DNA of 64,000 bases, from contig CAYOBI010000002.1 in the NCBI GenBank assembly GCA_964402325.1, positions 75,016 through 139,015 on the forward strand. The letters are read 5' to 3'. Shown in pieces: positions 14,884 through 23,775 of this stretch. Positions within the stretch are counted from its first letter, which is position 1, and every line of letters starts with the position of its first letter. The stretch is from Raineyella sp964402325. GTDB lineage: Bacteria; Actinomycetota; Actinomycetes; Propionibacteriales; Propionibacteriaceae. The position numbers and the translations under genes are program-made. Under the pieces are notes generated by a model, which saw nothing but the letters and a program-made list of their open reading frames with translations, had not been told where the DNA came from and searched no databases.

Positions 14884-16557
14884 ATGCCCGCAAAACTGCT
14901 GAACGACCCCTCCGACGTCGTGCAGGAGGCTCTCGAGGGCCTGGTCCTGGTGCAGCCGGGGCTGAGTCTGCTGGAGGACCGTACGACCGTCGTCCGCGCC
15001 GATCGGTCCGCCACCGGTCCCACCGACGGCGCCGTCCCGGTGGCGGTGGTCACCGGCGGTGGCGGCGGGCACGACCCGTCCGACGCCGGCTTCGTCGGCG
15101 CCGGCATGCTCACCGCGGCGGTCACCGGCGGGATCTTCTCCTCCCCGGGGGCGGACGCCGTCCACCAGGCGATCCGCGCCGTCACCGGGGCCGCAGGCTG
15201 CCTGCTGGTGGTGAAGAACTACACCGGCGACCGGCTCAACTTCCAGCTCGGCGCCGAGCTCGCCCGGGCCGACGGCTACCGGGTCGAGGCCGTCTTCGTC
15301 GCCGACGACGTCGCGCTGGCCGAGTCCGAGGACAACGCCGGCCGGCGCGGGCTCGCCGGCACCGTACTCGTCGAGAAGGTCGCCGGGGCACTCGCCGACG
15401 TGGGCCGCCCGCTCGACGAGGTCCGGGACGCCGCGCAGGCGGTCGCCGACCGGATCGGCACGGTCAACGCCGGACTGTCCCCGTGCACCGTCCCCGGTCT
15501 CGACACGCCGAGCTTCGAGCTGCGCGACGACGAGATCGAGCTCGGCCTGGGCATCCACGGCGAGCCGGGCGTCCGCCGGATCCGGGCCACCGACGCGGAC
15601 AAGCTGGTGCACATCATGGTGTCGCGGATCGCCACCGAGCGCGGCGTCCGGGCCGGCGCCCGGGTGGTCGTCCTCGTCGGCGGGGCGGGCGCCACCCCGC
15701 CGATCGAGCTGTCGATCGCGGCCAGGGCGGTCGTCCGCGAGCTGGAGCTGCGCCGGATTGAGGTGGTCCGGCTCTACTGCGGGCAGGTGATGACCAGTCT
15801 CGACATGGCCGGTGTCTCGGTCAGCGTGCTGCCGCTCGAGCAGACCGGCGAGGCGGTGCTGGCGGCCCTCGACGCGCCCACCGCCTGCCTCGCCTGGCCG
15901 GGCCGCGACGTCGCCGCCCCGCCAGCGATCAGCACCGTGGCGGTGCCGATGCCGGTCGCCGCCCCCGAGGACCGCGGCATCCCGGACGCCCGGGTCCGCT
16001 CCGCCATCGACGTCGCCTGCCAGGCCCTCCTCGACAGCGAGACCGAGCTCACCCACCTCGACCAGCAGGTCGGTGACGGTGACCTCGGCCAGGCCCTCGC
16101 CCGCGGGGCGTACGGCTGGTTCGACGACCCGGTCGAGGGCGACGCGGACCACCTGCTCCGGCACCTGTCCTGGATCGTCCGGCGCGAGGTCGGTGGCAGC
16201 TCCGGGGCGCTGTACGCGATGGGCCTGCTCCGGGCCGCCGAGGCACTGGAACGCGGCGAGGACCTGGGTGGCGCGTTCCGGGCGGCGGTCGAGGGCATCG
16301 CCACCCTCGGGTCGGCCGCCCCCGGCGACGGCACCATGCTGGACGCGCTGGCACCCGCAGCCGAGGCCTGGGAACGGGGGGTCGAGGCGGTGGTCGACGC
16401 CGCCCGTGAGGGCGCCCGCGGGACGGTCGGAGCGGTGGCCCGGCGGGGCCGGGCCAGCTACCTCGGGGAGCGTGCCCAGGGCTATCCGGATCCCGGCGCA
16501 GTGGCCGTCGTGCGCTGGCTCGAGGCCGTCGCAGGATTCCGGCCGAACACCCTCTGA
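14884..16557 (+). CDS. ATP-dependent dihydroxyacetone kinase (DhaK-DhaL fusion)
   Basis: A 557-residue protein that phosphorylates dihydroxyacetone (or a related short ketose/triose) with ATP. The N-terminal DhaK part has VVTGGGGGHDPSDAGFVGAG and GLGIHGEPG, whose His forms the covalent hemiaminal with substrate. The C-terminal DhaL part has DQQVGDGDLG (Mg-ATP aspartates), GGSSGALYAMGL and GDGTMLDALAPA. The single-chain arrangement is that of ATP-using kinases and not of the PTS-driven DhaK/L/M. ATG at 14884 begins the usual MPAKLLNDP; there is no strong ribosome site. A terminator hairpin lies beyond the stop, shared with gltA. Confidence 0.88.
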   Translation: MPAKLLNDPSDVVQEALEGLVLVQPGLSLLEDRTTVVRADRSATGPTDGAVPVAVVTGGGGGHDPSDAGFVGAGMLTAAVTGGIFSSPGADAVHQAIRAVTGAAGCLLVVKNYTGDRLNFQLGAELARADGYRVEAVFVADDVALAESEDNAGRRGLAGTVLVEKVAGALADVGRPLDEVRDAAQAVADRIGTVNAGLSPCTVPGLDTPSFELRDDEIELGLGIHGEPGVRRIRATDADKLVHIMVSRIATERGVRAGARVVVLVGGAGATPPIELSIAARAVVRELELRRIEVVRLYCGQVMTSLDMAGVSVSVLPLEQTGEAVLAALDAPTACLAWPGRDVAAPPAISTVAVPMPVAAPEDRGIPDARVRSAIDVACQALLDSETELTHLDQQVGDGDLGQALARGAYGWFDDPVEGDADHLLRHLSWIVRREVGGSSGALYAMGLLRAAEALERGEDLGGAFRAAVEGIATLGSAAPGDGTMLDALAPAAEAWERGVEAVVDAAREGARGTVGAVARRGRASYLGERAQGYPDPGAVAVVRWLEAVAGFRPNTL

Positions 16558-16605
16558 CCAGGGCGTACCGATGCGCCCCGGGGGCCGGTGAGAGGACAGA
16601 CAGAA

Positions 16606-16642
16606 GGGCCCCGGACACCGCCGAAGCGGTCTCCCGGGGCCC
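16606..16642. terminator. Hairpin between dihydroxyacetone kinase gene and gltA
   Basis: GGGCCCCGG (16606-16614) pairs with CCGGGGCCC (16634-16642), with an inner ACCGC/GCGGT stem around a CGAA loop. It sits in the gap between two convergent genes and can fold from either strand. No U tract is present on either side. Confidence 0.65.
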
Positions 16643-16658
16643 CGAGGGTCCTGCAGGG

Positions 16659-17945
16659 TCAGCGCTGGTCCATCGGGACCACGTCACGCTTGTCGTGGCC
16701 GATGTAGATCTGGCGCGGACGCGAGATCCGCGCCTTCGGATCGGCGTTGTGCTCGCGCCACTGGGCGATCCAGCCGGGGAGCCGGCCGACGGCGAACAGC
16801 ACGGTGAACATCTCGACCGGGAAGCCCATCGCCTCGTAGATCAGGCCGGAGTAGAAGTCGACGTTCGGGTACAGCTTGCGGGAGACGAAGTAGTCGTCCG
16901 ACAGTGCGGTCTCCTCGAGCTCCTTGGCGATGGCCAGCAGCTCGCGGTCGCCGTTCGGGGAGGTGCTGAGGATCTCGTCGGCGTAGCGCTTGATGATCGC
17001 CGCGCGCGGGTCGAAGTTCTTGTAGACCCGGTGGCCGAAGCCCATCAGCTTGATGCCGGCCTTCTTGGCCTTGACCTGCTCCAGGTAGTCCTTCGGGGAG
17101 ATGCCCTGGTCGCGGATCGCGGCGAGCATCTCCAGCACGGCCTGGTTGGCGCCGCCGTGCAGCGGGCCGGACAGGGCGTTCACGCCGGAGGCGACCGAGA
17201 CATAGAGGTTGGCCTGCGAGGAGCCGACCAGACGTACCGTCGAGGTGGAGCAGTTCTGCTCGTGGTCGGCGTGCAGCACCAGCAGGGCGTTCAGGCCCTT
17301 GGTGACGATGTCCTGGAACTGGTACTCCTCGGCGGGGGTGCCGAAGGCCATCCGGATGAAGTTCTCGACGTACGACAGGTCGTACTTCGGGTACATGAAG
17401 GGCTGGCCCTTCGAGTTCTTGTACGCGTACGCGGCCAGGGTGGGGACCTGGGCGAGGAGCTTACGGGTGGCGATCTCCACGTCCTCGGTGTCGAGGCCGA
17501 CGTGCTGGCGGTTGAACGTCGACAGCGCGCAGATGCCGGCCGACAGCACCGGCATCGGGTGCGACTGGCGCGGGAAGCAGCGGAACAGGTCGCGCATCCG
17601 CTCGTCCAGGAACATGTTGTGGACGAGTTCTTCCTCGAACCTCTCCACCTGCTCCTTGGTGGGCAGCTCGCCGTAGAGGACCAGCCACATCACCTCGACG
17701 AAGGTGCAGTGCTCCGCGAGCTGCTCGATCGGGTAGCCGCGGTAGCGGAGGATGCCCTCTTCGCCGTTGATGAAGGTGATCTCCGACCGGCACGAGGCGG
17801 TGTTGCCGAAGGCCTCGTCCAGGGTGACGTTCCCGGTCTGGGCGCGCAACTTGCTGATGTCGTACCCGTTGTCGCCGTTGACGGCCTGGACGAACGGAAG
17901 CTCGATCTGCTGGCCGTCACCCGTGGTGAGAACTGGTGTGGTCAT
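16659..17945 (-). CDS. gltA: Citrate synthase
   Basis: A 428-residue type II citrate synthase condensing acetyl-CoA with oxaloacetate, the entry to the TCA cycle. Active-site residues are visible: His in GPLHGGANQAVLEML, His in MGFGHRVYKNFDPRA, and Asp in NVDFYSGLIYEAMGFP. The N-terminal TSCRSEITFINGEEGILRYRGYPIEQLAEH region is normal (here NTASCRSEI). AAGGGAG stands before the ATG, and TAGGGT (minus, 17983-17988) is a likely -10 box, giving a leader of about 30 bases. A GGACC-N10-GGTCC repeat at 17981-18000 surrounds that box. Confidence 0.96.
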   Translation of the reverse strand: MTTPVLTTGDGQQIELPFVQAVNGDNGYDISKLRAQTGNVTLDEAFGNTASCRSEITFINGEEGILRYRGYPIEQLAEHCTFVEVMWLVLYGELPTKEQVERFEEELVHNMFLDERMRDLFRCFPRQSHPMPVLSAGICALSTFNRQHVGLDTEDVEIATRKLLAQVPTLAAYAYKNSKGQPFMYPKYDLSYVENFIRMAFGTPAEEYQFQDIVTKGLNALLVLHADHEQNCSTSTVRLVGSSQANLYVSVASGVNALSGPLHGGANQAVLEMLAAIRDQGISPKDYLEQVKAKKAGIKLMGFGHRVYKNFDPRAAIIKRYADEILSTSPNGDRELLAIAKELEETALSDDYFVSRKLYPNVDFYSGLIYEAMGFPVEMFTVLFAVGRLPGWIAQWREHNADPKARISRPRQIYIGHDKRDVVPMDQR

Positions 17946-18200
17946 CCATTACTCCCTTGTAGTCATTGCTGCCCCATCGCGGACCCTAACAAAAAGGTCC
18001 GGACCTCGTGGGTCGATCGACGGGCGGCATTTCGAGCCGACGCGACCCGAACTGGGCGCCGGCCATGGAGACGTGCACCGATGTGCCGCTCCCACTCTCC
18101 TGGCCACCGGTGTCGATTGGCCTCATTCTGCCGCCGCGTCGTCCACGATGCGTCGGGCTGTTCCATATTGTGAGGACGCCCACGTGGCTAGGCTGGGGAC
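17946..18200. promoter_or_regulatory. Divergent promoter region gltA / GH13 gene
   Basis: This 255-base gap has the gltA -10 box TAGGGT (minus, 17983-17988) inside a GGACC-N10-GGTCC inverted repeat, and TAGGCT at 18189-18194 exactly six bases before the ATG of the GH13 gene. I see no ORF or repeat that stands out in the middle part. Confidence 0.5.
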
Positions 18201-19493
18201 ATGACCGTGAGCCAGCCAGCCTGGGTCGACTACGCCGTGTGGTGGCACTGCTACCCCCTCGGGTTCACCGGGGCGGAACGTACGTCGGTCGCGGGTGATG
18301 TCGTCCACCACCGCCTCGACCACCTGATCGGTTGGTTGGACTACCTGGTCTCGGTCGGCTGCAACGGCCTGCTGCTCGGGCCGGTGTTCGCCTCCGTCTC
18401 GCACGGCTACGACACCCTCGACCACTACCGGGTCGACCCACGGCTGGGCGACGAGGCCGACCTGCGCCGGCTGGTCGACGAGGCCCACCGGCGTGGCATC
18501 CGGGTCGTCCTCGACGGGGTCTTCAACCACGTCGCGCGGACCCACCCGGCGGTGGTCCGGGCCCAGGCCGCCGGCCCGGGCACCCCGGACGGTTCCTGGA
18601 TGAAGTGGGTGGACGGCTACATCCGCTGCTTCGAGGGCAACCTCGACCTGCCCGAGCTCGAACTGGCCACCCCCGCCGTCCGGGACCACGTGGTCGCGGT
18701 GATGGAGCACTGGCTCGGGTTCGGCATCGACGGCTGGCGCCTCGACGCCGCGTACGCCCCCGGGCCGGAGGCCTGGGCCCCGATCGCCGCGCAGGTCCGG
18801 GCCGACTACCCCGAGGCCTGGCTGTTCGGCGAGGTGATCCACGGCGACCTGCCTGACTTCGTCACCCGGTCGGGCCTGCACGGGGTCACCCAGTACGAGC
18901 TGTGGAAGGCGATCTGGTCCTCGCTCAACGACGCCAACCTGTGGGAACTGGCGCACGCCCTGGAGCGGCACCAGGAATTCCTGCAGACCTTCGTGCCGCA
19001 GACGTTCATCGGCAACCACGACGTCACCCGGATCCGCAGCCGGCTCCACGACGACCGCCACCTCGGCCACGCCGTGGTGCTGCTGGCGGTGCTGCCCGGC
19101 GTCCCGTCGATCTACTACGGCGACGAGCAGGGCTTCGTCGGCACGAAGGAGGACCGGCCCGGCGGCGACGACCAGATCCGCCCGGCGATGCCGCCCCGCC
19201 CGGAGAACCTGTCCCTGCTGGGCCGGCCGATCCTGGCCGAGCACCAGGCACTGATCGGTCTGCGCCGCCGCCACCCGTGGCTGGTCCGGGCCGACGTCGA
19301 GGTGGTCGCGGTGACCAACGAGACGATCGTGGTGGAGTGCACCAGCGAGTCCGGCGGCAGCCACCACGAGATCGCCGTCGCGCTCAACGTGGACGACACC
19401 TCCCGGCCGATGCCGATCGGCACGGTGATCGCGCACAGCGGCGACGACCTGCTGGAGCTCGAACCGCACGGCTGGGCGGTCCTGGAGCGCTAG
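18201..19493 (+). CDS. GH13 alpha-amylase-family protein
   Basis: A 430-residue glycoside hydrolase family 13 protein. The four conserved regions are present: DGVFNHV, GWRLDAAY with the nucleophile Asp, LFGEVIHGD with the acid/base Glu, and FIGNHDVTRI with the third Asp. There is no signal peptide, so it acts in the cytoplasm on alpha-glucosides, glycogen or trehalose-like sugars, or as a transglycosidase. It is short for a full amylase because it lacks most of a B domain. The specificity cannot be set from sequence. The transcript looks leaderless (TAGGCT six bases before ATG). Confidence 0.85.
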   Translation: MTVSQPAWVDYAVWWHCYPLGFTGAERTSVAGDVVHHRLDHLIGWLDYLVSVGCNGLLLGPVFASVSHGYDTLDHYRVDPRLGDEADLRRLVDEAHRRGIRVVLDGVFNHVARTHPAVVRAQAAGPGTPDGSWMKWVDGYIRCFEGNLDLPELELATPAVRDHVVAVMEHWLGFGIDGWRLDAAYAPGPEAWAPIAAQVRADYPEAWLFGEVIHGDLPDFVTRSGLHGVTQYELWKAIWSSLNDANLWELAHALERHQEFLQTFVPQTFIGNHDVTRIRSRLHDDRHLGHAVVLLAVLPGVPSIYYGDEQGFVGTKEDRPGGDDQIRPAMPPRPENLSLLGRPILAEHQALIGLRRRHPWLVRADVEVVAVTNETIVVECTSESGGSHHEIAVALNVDDTSRPMPIGTVIAHSGDDLLELEPHGWAVLER

Positions 19494-19495
19494 GG

Positions 19496-20170
19496 TCAGC
19501 CGATCGCCCGGCGCTGCACCAGCTCGCCCTTGGCGAAGACGCCGATCTGGCGGGTGGCGACGCCGTCGAAGACCGCGCCGATGCCGCCGCCGATGATCGG
19601 GATCCGCTTGGTCGCCAGCACCCCGACGCCCTTGCCGCCGTGGGTGGTGAGGAGGGCGGTGACGACCTTCTCCGAGACCGTCTCGTACAGGGTCGGGCTG
19701 GCCATCGGGGCGGTCGCGATCAGCATCGGGGTGCCCGGCAGCCGGCCCTTGCCGACCAGCCGGGTCACCTCCTCACCGCCCATCAGGCACATCAGGATGG
19801 CCGTCCGCACCCGGGTGTCCTCGATGTCGTAGCCGCGCAGGTGGGCGATCGCCGCCACCATCCGGGCCTGCAGCACCGCCAGGCCGACCAGGTTGAGCGG
19901 CAGGCTGATCGCGGTGACCACCAGGCCGCCGACGTTGGTGAGGAACCCCGAGGTGGAGGCCATCGCGATGTGGCTGGTGATCACCGCGTCGATCGCCTCG
20001 TCGGTGCGCGGGTGCTTCTGCAGGTGCTTGGCCGCCACCGACTTCGCCCCCGGCAGGGAGGTCGAGCCGTCGATCGCGATGTCGAGGATCCGGCGCAGCG
20101 TCGTACCGGCCGCCACCTTGGCCGTGTTGCGGGACACCTCGCCGGAGGTGCCGGAGTCTTCGTCCACCAT
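19496..20170 (-). CDS. EcsC family protein
   Basis: A 224-residue protein with the EcsC-family pattern: an N-terminal helical part, SHIAMASTSGFLTNVGGLV and ISLPLNLVGLAVLQARMVAAIAHL, RTAILMCLMGGEE, and a C-terminal KRIPIIGGGIGAVFDGVATRQIG. These proteins are membrane-associated and of unclear biochemical role; in Bacillus the name comes from an exporter operon. The gene is convergent with the GH13 gene and divergent from aat. TACGCT lies seven bases before the ATG. Confidence 0.72.
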   Translation of the reverse strand: MVDEDSGTSGEVSRNTAKVAAGTTLRRILDIAIDGSTSLPGAKSVAAKHLQKHPRTDEAIDAVITSHIAMASTSGFLTNVGGLVVTAISLPLNLVGLAVLQARMVAAIAHLRGYDIEDTRVRTAILMCLMGGEEVTRLVGKGRLPGTPMLIATAPMASPTLYETVSEKVVTALLTTHGGKGVGVLATKRIPIIGGGIGAVFDGVATRQIGVFAKGELVQRRAIG

Positions 20171-20232
20171 GGGGCCCAGCGTACGTCCCGGGTCCGGTCC
20201 GCCCGGTCGGGGAACTCACCCATAATGTCCTC

Positions 20233-20970
20233 ATGGCCCGCTCGTACCTGGATCCCTCCCCGCTGCCGGGACCGGGCCAGTGGGCCGACCAGGACCTGGT
20301 CGCGCTGACCGTCGGGATGGACGCGCCGCTGGTGATGCGGGCGTACGTCAACGGGATGTTCCCGATGCCGATCGCCGACGAGGTCTCCGACGAGCTGCCG
20401 GCGGCGGACTGGATCGGCTGGTTCTCCCCGGTGCGCCGCGGGATCCTGCCGTTGGACGGGCTGCGGGTGCCCCGCTCGCTGCGGAAGAGCGCCCGGCACT
20501 TCGAGGTGACCGTCGACCGCGACTTCGCCGCCGTGCTCGCCGCCTGCGGCGGGCAGGACCGCGAGGGGGGCTGGATCGACGAGGGCATCGTGGCGATCTA
20601 CACCGAGCTGCACCGGGCCGGCCGGGCGCACTCGGTGGAGGCCTGGACCCCGGACGGGCGTCTCGCCGGTGGCCTGTACGGGGTCGGCTACGGCGGGCTG
20701 TTCGCCGGCGAGTCGATGTTCCACGACCCGCAGGCCGGGCGGGACGCCTCCAAGGTCGCGCTGATGGGCCTGGTCGCGATGCTCAGGGCCGGCGGGCACG
20801 CCGACCGCCGGCTGCTCGACGTGCAGTGGCGGACCGAGCACCTGGCCTCGCTCGGGGTGATCGAGGTCCCGCGCGCGAACTACCTGGTCCGGCTGCACCG
20901 GGCGCTGGCTCTGCCGCAGCCCCGCTGGACGATGCCGCCGGACTGGCGGACGGCTAGCCTGGGCCAGTGA
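20233..20970 (+). CDS. aat: Leucyl/phenylalanyl-tRNA--protein transferase
   Basis: A 245-residue enzyme that adds Leu or Phe from aminoacyl-tRNA to N-terminal Lys or Arg, making N-degron substrates for ClpS/ClpAP-type proteolysis. Recognisable segments are AYVNGMFPMP, WFSPVRRGILPLD, GLYGVGYGGLFAGESMFH and LLDVQWRTEHLASLG. Length is normal. TAATGT lies four bases before the ATG. The next gene starts inside the stop codon, so the pair may be coupled, though their roles differ. Confidence 0.93.
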   Translation: MARSYLDPSPLPGPGQWADQDLVALTVGMDAPLVMRAYVNGMFPMPIADEVSDELPAADWIGWFSPVRRGILPLDGLRVPRSLRKSARHFEVTVDRDFAAVLAACGGQDREGGWIDEGIVAIYTELHRAGRAHSVEAWTPDGRLAGGLYGVGYGGLFAGESMFHDPQAGRDASKVALMGLVAMLRAGGHADRRLLDVQWRTEHLASLGVIEVPRANYLVRLHRALALPQPRWTMPPDWRTASLGQ

Positions 20971-22601
20971 TGCGTACGTCCTGGTTGCCGCCGGCCGGAC
21001 TGACCTGGCGGAACAGCCCGCGGGTCGGCCTGGGGCTGATCCTGCTCGCCACGCTGCTGACCGTCGGCGTCGGCGTGCTCGGGCCGTCCGCGGTGACGCT
21101 GACGCTGGGACCGCGCGCCTCGCTGCTGCCGCCGTACTACCTGCCGGCCGGGCTGGTCCCGACGCCGGGGGAGTGGGTGGTCTCCGGGGTGCTGTTCGGC
21201 GCCGTGATCACCGGCGGCGTCGGCCTGTCGATCGCCGTCCGGGCGGTCCGCGACGGCTGGACGCCGAAGGTCTGGCGGGTGTTCACCTTCGGGGTGGTGC
21301 TGAACGTGGCGACGCTGATGGTGCCGCCGCTCACCTCGGCGGACGTGCTGATGTACGCGGCGTACGGACGGCTGCAGGCGCTCGGGATGAACCCGTACGA
21401 CATCACCCCGGCGGCGGTGTTCCGCAGCCAGTTCGACCCGGTGCTGCGCTGGACCGAACGACCCTGGCAGGACACCCCGAGCGTGTACGGGCCGATCATG
21501 AGCTGGGTGCAGCTGCTGGCCAACCGGTTCGGCGGGCTCAACATGCACGACATCGTCTTCTGGCTGCAGTTGTCGGCGTTCGTCCCGTTCCTGGTCACCA
21601 GCGCCGTGGTGGTCTGGCTGGCGCACGGCGACGAGCAGCTCAGGGGCCGCGCGGCGCTGCTCACCATCGCCAACCCGCTGCTGATCTGGGCGATCACCGC
21701 CGGGGCGCACAACGAGGGCTGGTCGGTGATGTTCGCGATGCTCGGCATCATGCTGATGCGCCGCTCGTCGGTCGGGGCCGGGGTGATGATCGGCCTGGCC
21801 GGGGCCTGCAAGCTGAGCATCGGGCTGTACGGGATGGCGATGCTCTGGGGCTATCGGCGCCAGCCGCGCAAGCTGCTCGGGCTGGGGGTCGGCACCGCCG
21901 TGTCGATGGGGTTGTTGTACGGCCTGTTCGCCCCGGGAGCGTTGTTCGCCGCGCTGCGCAACACCTCGTACGTCTCGGTGGGGTCGTGGGCGCAGCCGTT
22001 CTACACCGTGCTGACGTACTTCCTGCCGGTGTCGGTGGCCACCGGGGTGCTCTCGGTGTTCTCCTTCGGCGGCACCGTGCTGGTCGCCTGGATGCTGTCC
22101 CGGGTGCTCCCCTGGCACCCGGTCGCCGGCACCCCCGACGGCGTCGCCCCCGACCGGGACCCGATCACCGTCGCCGTCCGTACGGCGCTGGTGCTGTCGG
22201 TCGGCTGGCTGACCACCTCGCTCTACACGCTGTCCTGGTACGACCTGATCGCCTGGGGTCCACTGGTGCTGATCGGCGCGACCCGGCTGGACGGGCTGAT
22301 GATCTGGCGCGGGGTGTTCCTGTCCCTGTCGTACATCCCGGGACGCGGCCTCGACTACGGCGACAGCCTCAGCGCCGTCGCCGCCCGGATCCGCGACACC
22401 TTCTCCCCGGCGGTGCAGTGGGCGGTGCTCGCCGTGATCGTCTGGTGGTGGCACCAGGACGCGCTGGCGCGCCGGGCCGGGCGCACCGGGCCGGTGCCGA
22501 CCCTGCGGGAGCGCTGGCGCGGTCTGGTGACGACCCTCACCGACTATCGCGACGCCATAGTCCATCGGCGGCAGCCACCGCGCGGGCCAGCGCCTGCTTG
22601 A
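20970..22601 (+). CDS. Polyprenyl-phosphate-mannose-type membrane glycosyltransferase
   Basis: A 543-residue multi-spanning protein with about twelve hydrophobic segments. Early in the chain a loop reads SADVLMYAAYGRLQALGMNPY, the D-x-x-Y type motif of GT-C enzymes of the MptB/alpha-1,6-mannosyltransferase group, and SVYGPIMSWVQLL follows. It would use a polyprenyl-phosphate sugar outside the membrane to extend a cell-wall lipoglycan; substrate is inferred. ATG at 20970 overlaps the aat stop. A GTG at 20967 is also possible, and TAGCCT (20955-20960) ends six bases before that GTG. The 3-prime end overlaps larC by 65 bases, convergent. Confidence 0.7.
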   Translation: MRTSWLPPAGLTWRNSPRVGLGLILLATLLTVGVGVLGPSAVTLTLGPRASLLPPYYLPAGLVPTPGEWVVSGVLFGAVITGGVGLSIAVRAVRDGWTPKVWRVFTFGVVLNVATLMVPPLTSADVLMYAAYGRLQALGMNPYDITPAAVFRSQFDPVLRWTERPWQDTPSVYGPIMSWVQLLANRFGGLNMHDIVFWLQLSAFVPFLVTSAVVVWLAHGDEQLRGRAALLTIANPLLIWAITAGAHNEGWSVMFAMLGIMLMRRSSVGAGVMIGLAGACKLSIGLYGMAMLWGYRRQPRKLLGLGVGTAVSMGLLYGLFAPGALFAALRNTSYVSVGSWAQPFYTVLTYFLPVSVATGVLSVFSFGGTVLVAWMLSRVLPWHPVAGTPDGVAPDRDPITVAVRTALVLSVGWLTTSLYTLSWYDLIAWGPLVLIGATRLDGLMIWRGVFLSLSYIPGRGLDYGDSLSAVAARIRDTFSPAVQWAVLAVIVWWWHQDALARRAGRTGPVPTLRERWRGLVTTLTDYRDAIVHRRQPPRGPAPA

Positions 22602-23775
22602 CCGGCAGCCCGGCCGCGGCCGCGTACGCCTCGACGTCGCGGAACTCCGGCTGCACGTTGACCACCCGGCCCCGGTGCCGGGCGACCTTCACCGCGACCT
22701 CCCGGCCGTCGACCTCGACGCTGACCAGCTCCCGCTCGATCGGGTGCTTGGTCACCGCCGTCTCCCGGACCCCGATCGCGCTGGTGGCGGCGGTGACGAT
22801 GGCGATCACCGCGGCCCGGTCCGCGGCGTCGCAGAGCACCGCCAGGGTGTGCGCCGGGCGGCCCTTCTTCATCAGGATCGGGGTCAGCCAGGCGTCCGCC
22901 GCGCCGGCCGCGAGCAGGTCGGCCAGCACACCGGGCCACAGCCGCGGGTCGAGGTCGTCGACGTTCGTCTCCAGCACGACCTGACCGGCCGGCCGGTCGG
23001 CCGGCGGCCGGCCGAGGACGACCCGCACCACGTTCGCGACCCGCTCCGGGTCCCGGCTGCCGGCACCCAGGCCGGTGCCGGTCACCGTCATCGTCGGCAG
23101 CGGGCCGTACCCGTCGGCCAGCGCGGCGACCAGCGCCACCCCGGTCGGGGTGGCCGTCTCCATCGCGACCGGCCCGCCGGTGAGGGGGATCGCGTGCGCC
23201 GCGGCGATGGTCGTCACCGCCGGTCCGGGGACCGGGATCCGGCCGTGCGCGCCGAGCACCTGCTCGCCGTGGCCGACGGTCACCGTCGAGCAGACCACCC
23301 GGTCGGGGGCCAGGTCGACGAGTGCGGCGCAGCAGCCGACCACGTCGCCGATCGCGTCGAGCGAGCCGACCTCGTGGAACTCGACCTCCTCCGGTGCCAC
23401 CCCGTGCACCCGGCCCTCGGCCGCGGCGAGCACTTCGAAGGTCCGCTGGGCGCGGTCGCTGACCGCGGTCGGCAGGTCGGCGCCGGCCAGCAGGTCGCGT
23501 ACCTCCCGCCAGGGCCGGTGCGGATGATGGTGGCGATGATCGTGGTGCTGGTCGGGGGCGTCCGCGGCGCGCCCGGTGGTGCGGTCCAGCACGGTCACCC
23601 TGGCCGCGGCCAGGCCGTGCCGGGTGGTCCGGTCGACCTGTACGTCGAGGGCGGGGTGCACCGCGGCGACGCAGCGGCGGACCTGGCCGAGGTCGGCGCC
23701 GGCGTCCAGCAGGGCGCCGAGCAGCATGTCGCCGGCGATGCCGGCGGTGGCGTCGATCCAGAGCAGGCCGCTCAT
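22537..23775 (-). CDS. larC: Nickel-pincer cofactor biosynthesis protein LarC
   Basis: A 412-residue single-frame LarC. It inserts nickel into the pyridinium bis-thiocarboxylate cofactor of lactate racemase and related enzymes. Motifs: LLWIDATAGIAGDMLLGAL at the N-terminus, a His-rich linker (HHDHRHHHPHRP, about residues 76-87), FHEVGSLDAIGDVVG, METATPTGVAL, and ETNVDDLDPRLWPGVL. In some bacteria larC needs a programmed frameshift; here one frame is enough. It overlaps larB by four bases (ATGA). Confidence 0.9.
   Translation of the reverse strand: MSGLLWIDATAGIAGDMLLGALLDAGADLGQVRRCVAAVHPALDVQVDRTTRHGLAAARVTVLDRTTGRAADAPDQHHDHRHHHPHRPWREVRDLLAGADLPTAVSDRAQRTFEVLAAAEGRVHGVAPEEVEFHEVGSLDAIGDVVGCCAALVDLAPDRVVCSTVTVGHGEQVLGAHGRIPVPGPAVTTIAAAHAIPLTGGPVAMETATPTGVALVAALADGYGPLPTMTVTGTGLGAGSRDPERVANVVRVVLGRPPADRPAGQVVLETNVDDLDPRLWPGVLADLLAAGAADAWLTPILMKKGRPAHTLAVLCDAADRAAVIAIVTAATSAIGVRETAVTKHPIERELVSVEVDGREVAVKVARHRGRVVNVQPEFRDVEAYAAAAGLPVKQALARAVAAADGLWRRDSR

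Noticed and set aside
14884..16557. PTS-dependent dihydroxyacetone kinase
   Set aside because: DhaK and DhaL are fused and there is no dhaM or PTS gene near, which fits the ATP-dependent type.
20880..22565. 561-codon His/Gln/Arg-rich minus-strand frame
   Set aside because: Opposite a multi-spanning membrane protein; hydrophobic codons read backwards give this composition.
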